Shown here one piece after another: positions 14,947 through 19,887 of a stretch of 19,887 nucleotides of DNA. The notes below the pieces were generated by a model. That model worked only from the letters and a program-made list of their open reading frames with translations, did not search any database and was not told where the DNA came from. A program made the translations under genes and the position numbers. Position 1 is the first letter of the stretch. Every line of letters starts with the position of its first letter. This DNA comes from an uncultured Phycisphaerales bacterium (GTDB taxonomy: Bacteria > Planctomycetota > Phycisphaerae > UBA1845 > CAIVHJ01), in the NCBI GenBank assembly GCA_903905665.1, contig CAIVHJ010000003.1, forward strand, positions 1-19,887. The letters are read 5' to 3'.

Positions 14947-15891
14947 ATGAGCGACGATCCCCATACCTATGATGTCAAACCGCCGGTGGATATCCCTCCT
15001 GCCGTCGAGGAACTTCCACCGCTTTTCGGCCAGCGACCCAAGCGACCCTTTCATATTGTTCGGGACGTTTATTGCGCCCGTTGCGGATACAACCTGCGCG
15101 GTCTGACGCGCCGCCACCGATGTCCCGAATGCGGAACACCGGCGGTGCACTCGCTCAGCGACGATCTGCTTTTTCGCTCGCCGGCGGCCTGGCTTTCAAA
15201 GGTTCGATACGGATTGGCGTTGCTTTTGTGTTCGGCCTTGATGGCGTTGCTCGCCTGGACAACGGGCTTGGTCGATGCCGAACCGGCTATGATCGCCGAT
15301 CTCGTCAGCACCGGAGTGGCCGCGCTGGGCGTTTTTCTGGCTACGGCGCCCGAACCCCGCGATCAGGTTTTGGATCGTTACTGGCTGCGGCGCTGGTGGC
15401 TTCGGATGATCACGCCATTGCGCGCCGTTGCCAGCGCCATTCTGCTGATCAGTTTTCATGTGATCGGTTCGCTCCTGGCTTCGGGCGGGACGATCACGCT
15501 CGGTTTGACTTTGGTGCTGGAGATTTCAAGAGTGCTGGTTCCGACGCTGGGACTGGCGCAGATTATTCTGATTTGCGCCTACTTCCAGCCGTTCGCGCCC
15601 CGGTTTCCCGACGACGATCTTTATCGCTCCACGACGCATATCATTTTCGGAATGACGGCATCGGGCAGCGTGATGATTCTCACTTCGGTCATCATTCTCT
15701 TTCTTCCCATCATCTGGATCGCCGGACTGCCGATCCCGTGCTTTCAAATGGTCTCGACGGTTTATCTGGCCCTGTGCTCCGGCTGGTATCTGCTGGTGTT
15801 GTGGCGATACTATTATTCTTTCAAATGGTCGGTCGATGACGCTCATCATCTCAACGATCCGCCCATCATCCGTGAGATCGATACCTTTTGA
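14947..15891 (+). CDS. Zinc-ribbon multipass membrane protein of unknown function
   Basis: A 314-aa protein with a hydrophilic Pro-rich start (1-40), then a four-Cys zinc ribbon, Cys43-x2-Cys46 and Cys59-x2-Cys62 (CARCGYNLRGL...HRCPECG). About six hydrophobic segments follow, at roughly 85-105, 112-130, 155-178, 182-208, 228-253 and 258-285. The CGYNLRG...CPECG ribbon fused to membrane helices is a recurring theme in planctomycete, especially Phycisphaerae, genomes; no function is known to me. The ribbon may bind partners or sense metal or redox at the cytoplasmic face, which is speculation. The ribosome-binding site is weak (ACAGGG, 10 bases upstream of the ATG). It is divergent from uvrB; panD follows 166 bases downstream behind its own promoter-like sequence. 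Confidence 0.8.
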   Translation: MSDDPHTYDVKPPVDIPPAVEELPPLFGQRPKRPFHIVRDVYCARCGYNLRGLTRRHRCPECGTPAVHSLSDDLLFRSPAAWLSKVRYGLALLLCSALMALLAWTTGLVDAEPAMIADLVSTGVAALGVFLATAPEPRDQVLDRYWLRRWWLRMITPLRAVASAILLISFHVIGSLLASGGTITLGLTLVLEISRVLVPTLGLAQIILICAYFQPFAPRFPDDDLYRSTTHIIFGMTASGSVMILTSVIILFLPIIWIAGLPIPCFQMVSTVYLALCSGWYLLVLWRYYYSFKWSVDDAHHLNDPPIIREIDTF

Positions 15892-15937
15892 TCCCGGCTC
15901 GTTCCGGTACCAAAAGATGACACCCAGCGCAATTTTT

Positions 15938-15966
15938 TTGACATAAAGGAGAGAGATTGAGAAAAT
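15938..15966 (+). promoter_or_regulatory. Possible panD promoter
   Basis: A consensus TTGACA at 15938-15943 and GAAAAT at 15961-15966, with a 17-base spacer, lie 91 bases before the panD start. The leader would contain the hairpin repeat at 15994-16012. Confidence 0.45.
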
Positions 15967-15993
15967 GGGGAAAATTATCTCATGGATGTGTGG

Positions 15994-16012
15994 CACCGGC
16001 ATCTTGCCGGTG
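15994..16012. repeat. Dispersed hairpin repeat (CACCGGCA-TCT-TGCCGGTG)
   Basis: A perfect 8-bp stem with a 3-base loop, inside TGTGGCACCGGCATCTTGCC. Units of this form are common in planctomycete spacers and yield spurious GTGILPV or GKMPVPH peptides, from general recollection. It lies in the panD leader, 46 bases before the start codon, with no T-tract after it. Confidence 0.65.
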
Positions 16013-16057
16013 TAAGTACGGACTCCAGACCCTGCGTCTGTTGAAGAGGGATTTTCG

Positions 16058-16462
16058 ATGCGAATGGAAATGTTGAAATCCAAACTGTTCCGGGCCGCTG
16101 TCACCGATGCCAACGTCGATTACGAAGGCAGTCTCGGCATCGACTCGGCGCTGATGGAGGCGGTCGGACTGTATCCTTACGAAAAGATACTCGTCGCCGA
16201 TCTCAGCAACGGCGAACGCTTTGAAACCTACGCCATGGAGGAACCCGCCGGTTCGCGGCGCATCGTTCTCAACGGCGGCTCCGCATTGAAGGGCAAGGTG
16301 GGCGATCGAGTCATCATCATGTCGTTCGCCTACATCGAGGAAAACGTGGTCCGTGACGGTCGTTACGTCCCGCGGATTTTGCGACTCAACGAACGCAACA
16401 TGCCCGTCGATGACGACGGTCGGAAACTCTCTTCGCAGCAATTGGCTTCCATGAATCAATAA
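16058..16462 (+). CDS. panD: Aspartate 1-decarboxylase (pyruvoyl-dependent)
   Basis: Makes beta-alanine from L-aspartate for pantothenate and coenzyme A. The 134-aa proenzyme has MLKSKLFRAAVTDANVDYEG at residues 5-24 followed by Ser25; cleavage between Gly24 and Ser25 generates the pyruvoyl cofactor, exactly the family position. Other family residues are Lys9, ETYAM (the conserved Thr-Tyr of the active site), VLNGGSA and VGDRVIIMSFA. The C-terminus extends as usual to about 130 residues. A GAGGGA lies 7 bases before the ATG. panB and panC are not in the window. A dehydrogenase gene follows 68 bases downstream on the same strand, but a functional link is not evident. Confidence 0.95.
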   Translation: MRMEMLKSKLFRAAVTDANVDYEGSLGIDSALMEAVGLYPYEKILVADLSNGERFETYAMEEPAGSRRIVLNGGSALKGKVGDRVIIMSFAYIEENVVRDGRYVPRILRLNERNMPVDDDGRKLSSQQLASMNQ

Positions 16463-16530
16463 CGAGTTCACGGGCCGCTGATGCCGGCGCGCCGGTGACA
16501 GTGCGCGCGGAACATGGGATAATCGAGCCG

Positions 16531-17457
16531 ATGGATGTTCGATTTCATGAAATCATCGCACCGGGTCAGACGCGGATCGGCTGGATCGGGACCGGCGTGA
16601 TGGGCGTCTCGATGTGCGGCCACTTGATCGGCCGCGGATATTCGCTCACGGTTCACAACCGGACCCGCACCAAAGCCCAACCCCTGCTTGATCGCGGTGC
16701 GCGATGGGCAAACTCGCCCGCCGAAGTTACGGAACATTCCGACGTAGTGTTCACGATGCTGGGTTTTCCGCAGGATGTGCACGAAGTTTATTTTGCAGAT
16801 CGCGGGATTCTTTCGGCGGCACGACCCGGCGTGGTGATGATCGATATGACGACCACAAAGCCGTCCCTGTCCTCGCAAATCGCAGCCGCCGCCCAGTCCA
16901 AAGGCGCCTTCGCCCTTGATGCCCCTGTTTCCGGCGGAGACGTGGGAGCAAAAAACGCGACGTTGTCGATCATGGTCGGGGGTGATCGCGACGTGTTCGA
17001 GCACGTTCTTTTGCTTTTTGAAGTCATGGGCAAGAACATCGTGTATCAGGGCGGACCCGGCGCGGGGCAACATGCCAAATTGTGCAACCAGATCGTGATT
17101 GCCGGAACGATGATCGGTGTGTGCGAAAGTCTGATCTACGGGTACAAGGCGGGCCTCAATCTGGAAACGATGCTGAGTTCGATCCGCAGCGGCGCGGCAG
17201 CCTGCTGGACGCTCGATAATCTCGCCCCGAGGATTTTGAAACGCAACTTCGATCCCGGATTTTTCGTCGAGCATTTCATCAAAGACATGGGCATCGCACT
17301 GGAAGAAGCCCGTCGAATGGATGTGTCGCTGCCGGGCCTGACGCTGGTTCATCAATTATATCTGGCGGTTCAGGCGCAGGGCCATGGCCGGTGTGGAACC
17401 CACGCCCTGATCCGCGCCCTGGAGCATCTTTCCGGCTGCGAAATCCCTGCCCGGTAA
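16531..17457 (+). CDS. NAD(P)-dependent beta-hydroxyacid dehydrogenase (3-hydroxyisobutyrate dehydrogenase family)
   Basis: Soluble oxidoreductase, 308 aa, of the 3-hydroxyisobutyrate/tartronate-semialdehyde reductase family. The Rossmann motif is IGWIGTGVMGVSM (Gly20-x-Gly22-x2-Gly25). The dinucleotide specificity strand ends VHNRT (Asn43-Arg44), which suggests NADP. Substrate-binding DAPVSGGDVGA is at 130-140, and the catalytic Lys183 lies in GAGQHAKLCNQ, with a Cys and Asn after it as in the family. The C-terminal helical domain covers about 185-300. The true substrate cannot be told from sequence; 3-hydroxyisobutyrate, tartronate semialdehyde, succinic semialdehyde or gamma-hydroxybutyrate are possible. 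I chose ATG 16531; an in-frame GTG at 16495 would add 12 residues without family similarity. Ribosome-binding site is weak. Confidence 0.88.
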   Translation: MDVRFHEIIAPGQTRIGWIGTGVMGVSMCGHLIGRGYSLTVHNRTRTKAQPLLDRGARWANSPAEVTEHSDVVFTMLGFPQDVHEVYFADRGILSAARPGVVMIDMTTTKPSLSSQIAAAAQSKGAFALDAPVSGGDVGAKNATLSIMVGGDRDVFEHVLLLFEVMGKNIVYQGGPGAGQHAKLCNQIVIAGTMIGVCESLIYGYKAGLNLETMLSSIRSGAAACWTLDNLAPRILKRNFDPGFFVEHFIKDMGIALEEARRMDVSLPGLTLVHQLYLAVQAQGHGRCGTHALIRALEHLSGCEIPAR

Positions 17458-17571
17458 CCAACATGTTTCTCGTAACCCCCTGCCGGTCATATTCGGTCTG
17501 TGCAAATCGGGGCAGATTTTGATTGACCCCGCCGTCGCGTATCGGTACATTAAGAACATATCCCATAACTC

Positions 17572-17657
17572 CTCTTCCCCGGGGGGAAGAGAGCAGGTCG
17601 AGGGGGAAGAACAGAGAGGTTTAATCCCCCCCTCCCCTCCCTAATAAGGAGGGGAGG
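17572..17657. repeat. Two consecutive palindromic spacer repeats before the receiver/GGDEF gene pair
   Basis: The first is CTCTTCCCC-GG-GGGGAAGAG (17572-17591, 9-bp stem) followed by an AGCAGGTCGAGGGGG tail, the same design as the inverted copy at 4473-4507. The second is CCTCCCCTCC-CTAATAA-GGAGGGGAGG (17631-17657, perfect 10-bp stem). The 3' arm of the second contains the only good ribosome-binding sequence of the downstream gene. The spacer 17458-17665 holds nothing else recognisable. Confidence 0.75.
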
Positions 17658-17665
17658 CAAGCGGA

Positions 17666-18406
17666 TTGGTCCCACAGATGAAACGACATATGTTGCATTT
17701 GGCGGTACACCCCACGGCTCAGAGCCGAAAAATCGGCGCTGCCTTGGCGAACTCCAATATCGAGGTGGTTCCCGCGGAGGATTGTTACACCGCACTGGCT
17801 ACCATCGTTCGGAGCGGTGCAAATGAGTTCGAATGTGTCATCGCCGGACTCAGCGGATTATCGCGGAGTGATCGCGAGTTTTTCCAGCTGGTCAGTCGGC
17901 GATTTCGAACCCTGCCGGTGTACGTTTATGGAGACTCCCCTCAGGGTTTGACAAAAGAAGCCGCCGCTGAATCGGGGGCACGTGAACTGACCGATTCGGC
18001 GATGTGGAACGAGTTGAACTCCCCATCCGCTCCGACTCCAGAGAAAGCGCCTCCGCCGGCCAAGCCCGCCGCGTCTCGCAAAGAACGAACGGTTCGTCGG
18101 ACTCGGCAACTTCCGCTTCCGATAGAACAGGTTTCATCGGAAACAGAGTCTGATGTGGTTTTGTCGGACGAGTCGTTGGCCCATTGCGATCAGGACAGCG
18201 AGGCGGAACTGCTTTCTCGCCGGGATCAGGAAGGTCCGGTTCGCCGGCAGCCGAATCCTCCCATCAACAGGCCCGCTTTTTCCAGGATGGAACCTCCCGT
18301 CGCATCCGTTCTTCTCAGCGAGGAAGAATTGGCGGCTTTGCTGGGAGACGACTTTCACTGGGAAGCCGCTCCCTCCAGGGAAACCGAGGAACCACGTGGC
18401 GGATAA
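17666..18406 (+). CDS. Degenerate receiver protein with Pro-rich linker and FliM-like C-terminal motif
   Basis: A 246-aa protein without a recognised activity. Residues 8-118 have a receiver-like alternating pattern (HLAVHPTAQSRKIGAALANS, FECVIAGLSGLS, TLPVYVYGD, AAESGARELTD), but acidic-pocket and acceptor positions hold non-acidic residues (AVHPT; IAGLSG) and the Lys is absent, so it should not be phosphorylated. Residues 120-210 are a Pro/Ser/Arg-rich linker. The end carries SVLLSEEELAALLGDDFHWE (214-233), resembling the LSQxEIDALL motif at the N-terminus of flagellar FliM. The start is uncertain: TTG 17666 has GGAGG 8 bases upstream, while ATG 17678 has none nearby. The stop overlaps the GTG start of the GGDEF gene by 11 bases, so the two are probably coupled and work together. 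Confidence 0.7.
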   Translation: MVPQMKRHMLHLAVHPTAQSRKIGAALANSNIEVVPAEDCYTALATIVRSGANEFECVIAGLSGLSRSDREFFQLVSRRFRTLPVYVYGDSPQGLTKEAAAESGARELTDSAMWNELNSPSAPTPEKAPPPAKPAASRKERTVRRTRQLPLPIEQVSSETESDVVLSDESLAHCDQDSEAELLSRRDQEGPVRRQPNPPINRPAFSRMEPPVASVLLSEEELAALLGDDFHWEAAPSRETEEPRGG

Positions 18407-19733
18407 CCGATTGACATTTCCGGAATCGTCGTCGCCGTTTGTGTCGCGGCTGATCGTGGTTGCCGACAAAACCCGGCTGATCCAGACGATTCGACAACGG
18501 TACCCCGGAGTGCAAATTTCGGCGGTTCCGACGTTTTTGTCGGGAATCGCCGAACTCGCCAACGGGCCGGTTCACGCGATTTTGGCGTATGTCGATCCGG
18601 AATTTCCGTCGCTCGAACGAGCGGTACGGGGATTGCGGCAGGCCGCCGGTAACGACGTCCCGCTGGTGCTGGTGTGCGAACCCCACTGTGAACCCGCCGT
18701 GCGGAAGGCGTTGCAGGCGGGTGCCAGCGACTATCTGATCAACCCCCCGACGTCTCAGGAGCTCGACGCGCTGCTCTCGCTTCGGGCCTCGACTCAATAT
18801 CCCGCACCCCAGCCCCCTGCTCCGAACGAAGTCGAGATGAGCGCGCTGGCACGGGTGCTGGAATCCATGAGCGATACCCCGCACCGCGTGTTGTCGTTGT
18901 TGGCAGAACTGCTGATGGCGGCGCTTCCGGCGCGAGCGGTTCAGATCGTGGTGGACGGTGCGACGGGAAAATCCGGTGAGAATTTTGTCGAACCCGTGGT
19001 TCGTGAAACGATTCGGCGTGAGGATCAGGCCATCGGTGAAGTGATGCTCGGTCCCTGTAAAACGGGTGGATACAGCGGCGCTGACATCGACAAGTTGCGT
19101 TATTACGTCAATCTGTTCGCCCACATCGTCCAGGTCGCCAAGAGTCATCATGCCTGGCAGCAAATGGCGATGACCGACGAATTGTCGCAATTGCCGAATC
19201 GCCGGTATGCAATGCAGTTTCTCGAAAAAATTCTGGTTCGGGCGGCCCAGGAGCGATTCCGCGTCACGGTCTGCCTGTTCGATATCGACGACTTCAAACC
19301 CTACAACGACGAATTCGGCCATGACACCGGCGATGAAATTATTCGCGCCGTTGGGCAACTTTTTTTGCGGCATTGCCGGGTCGAGGATGTCGTCGCACGA
19401 TATGGGGGCGATGAATTTGTGGTGGTGTTCTGGGATTCGGAGAGTCCGCGAGTAGCGGGTTCGGAGCATCCGAATCAGGCGATCGACGTGATGCAGCGGT
19501 TCCAAAAAGCGTTGCAGGAGTTTGAATTTGGTTGCCTGGGAACCCGCGCCAAAGGAACGCTCACGATCAGCGGTGGACTTGCAAGTTATCCGTGGGATGC
19601 AACCACGGCATCGGACCTGATCAAACGTGCGGACGAGGCACTCCTGGAAGCCAAGCGATTGGGCAAGAACCGCATCCACATCGTCGGCGGAGTGCAGGCC
19701 GCGCCCGTACCCACCCGTGTTCACCCGGATTGA
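18396..19733 (+). CDS. Diguanylate cyclase: receiver-like, GAF-like and GGDEF domains
   Basis: Predicted cytoplasmic enzyme making cyclic di-GMP from two GTP, 445 aa. Residues 17-130 are receiver-like: Asp24 and a possible acceptor Asp67 (ILAYVDPEFP) remain, but the first pocket Asp is Ala23 and the conserved Lys is Asn116 (YLINPP). Residues about 145-258 look like a worn GAF domain ending in a helix (LRYYVNLFAHIVQVAKSHHA) that leads into the cyclase. The GGDEF domain (261-430) is intact: DELSQLPNRR, FDIDDFKPYNDEFGHDTGDE, YGGDEF (GGDEF at 337-341) and SGGLASYP. Arg328-x2-Asp331, five residues before GGDEF, is a canonical inhibitory I-site. The start is GTG 18396 with GAGGA 5 bases upstream, overlapping the previous gene by 11 bases. 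A longer upstream frame to 18153 lies inside that gene and is rejected. Confidence 0.9.
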   Translation: MADNRLTFPESSSPFVSRLIVVADKTRLIQTIRQRYPGVQISAVPTFLSGIAELANGPVHAILAYVDPEFPSLERAVRGLRQAAGNDVPLVLVCEPHCEPAVRKALQAGASDYLINPPTSQELDALLSLRASTQYPAPQPPAPNEVEMSALARVLESMSDTPHRVLSLLAELLMAALPARAVQIVVDGATGKSGENFVEPVVRETIRREDQAIGEVMLGPCKTGGYSGADIDKLRYYVNLFAHIVQVAKSHHAWQQMAMTDELSQLPNRRYAMQFLEKILVRAAQERFRVTVCLFDIDDFKPYNDEFGHDTGDEIIRAVGQLFLRHCRVEDVVARYGGDEFVVVFWDSESPRVAGSEHPNQAIDVMQRFQKALQEFEFGCLGTRAKGTLTISGGLASYPWDATTASDLIKRADEALLEAKRLGKNRIHIVGGVQAAPVPTRVHPD

Positions 19734-19887
19734 CCCATCCCTGTTTTGAATCCGTGATTTTGATTGATTTTCACGCAATTGAGACGAGTTTTGGTTCACA
19801 AATCGTTTGCTCTTCGCTTGTTTTCAACTTGATGTAGGGGTGCTTTGGGGTGGCGCATCTACTGGGAACATCCGCCAAACGGCAAGC

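Noticed and set aside
15965..16015. 16-codon frame MGKIISWMCGTGILPV with a purine-rich upstream sequence
   Set aside because: It is produced by the CACCGGCA hairpin repeat; GTGILPV peptides arise wherever this repeat occurs and there is no sign of a leader-peptide function.
18153..18395. N-terminal extension of the GGDEF frame
   Set aside because: It overlaps the preceding gene in another frame; GTG 18396 has a ribosome-binding site and gives a sensible receiver start.
18315..19799. Reverse open frame of 494 codons opposite the diguanylate cyclase gene
   Set aside because: Antisense to an intact GGDEF gene with a family-typical sequence; its translation shows no known motif.

Overview
The window looks like chromosomal DNA of a free-living Gram-negative bacterium, most likely a planctomycete (Planctomycetota, perhaps Phycisphaerae). 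This is inference from three things: a membrane protein with an N-terminal CxxCGYNLRG...CPECG zinc ribbon, a secreted WFWGDT-type protein of a kind I associate with planctomycetes, and dispersed palindromic spacer repeats of the type common in those genomes. Nearly all genes are housekeeping or metabolic. I see no phage, integron, CRISPR array or intact insertion sequence.

Layout. 1-2223 (+): the end of a sulfate/thiosulfate ABC importer operon, cysT (last 34 codons only), cysW and cysA, coupled by short gaps or overlaps. The first ~110 bases do not belong to it; they encode a piece of a DHA2-type MFS transporter and join cysT in a different frame. 2295-3887 (-): a secreted protein, probably a beta-propeller. 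3888-4781: an 894-base spacer full of repeats. 4782-7917 (-): a UbiB/ABC1 kinase-like protein behind an HD-GYP protein with altered active-site residues. 8229-8717 (+): a stand-alone degenerate receiver, divergent from the HD-GYP gene. 8752-8859 (-): a 35-codon gene for ribosomal protein THX. 8942-9958 (-): an orphan Fe3+-type ABC substrate-binding protein. 10243-10333 (+): tRNA-Ser(GCU). 10554-11141 (-): Fe superoxide dismutase, divergent from a flavin-reductase-like protein (11253-11867, +). 11871-14827 (-): uvrB followed closely by nadC. 14947-15891 (+): a zinc-ribbon membrane protein. 16058-16462 (+): panD. 16531-17457 (+): a beta-hydroxyacid dehydrogenase. 17666-19733 (+): two overlapping genes, a degenerate receiver protein and a receiver-GAF-like-GGDEF diguanylate cyclase.

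The most interesting theme is cyclic-di-GMP signalling with unusual parts. One gene has an intact GGDEF domain with an inhibitory RxxD site. One HD-GYP protein keeps most metal ligands but has Asp/Glu to Asn/Gln changes at several signature positions. Three receiver-like domains lack the conserved Lys and mostly lack a normal acceptor Asp, which suggests phosphorylation-independent adaptors. The ribosome-binding site of the 17666 gene lies in the arm of a perfect 10-bp hairpin contributed by a spacer repeat.
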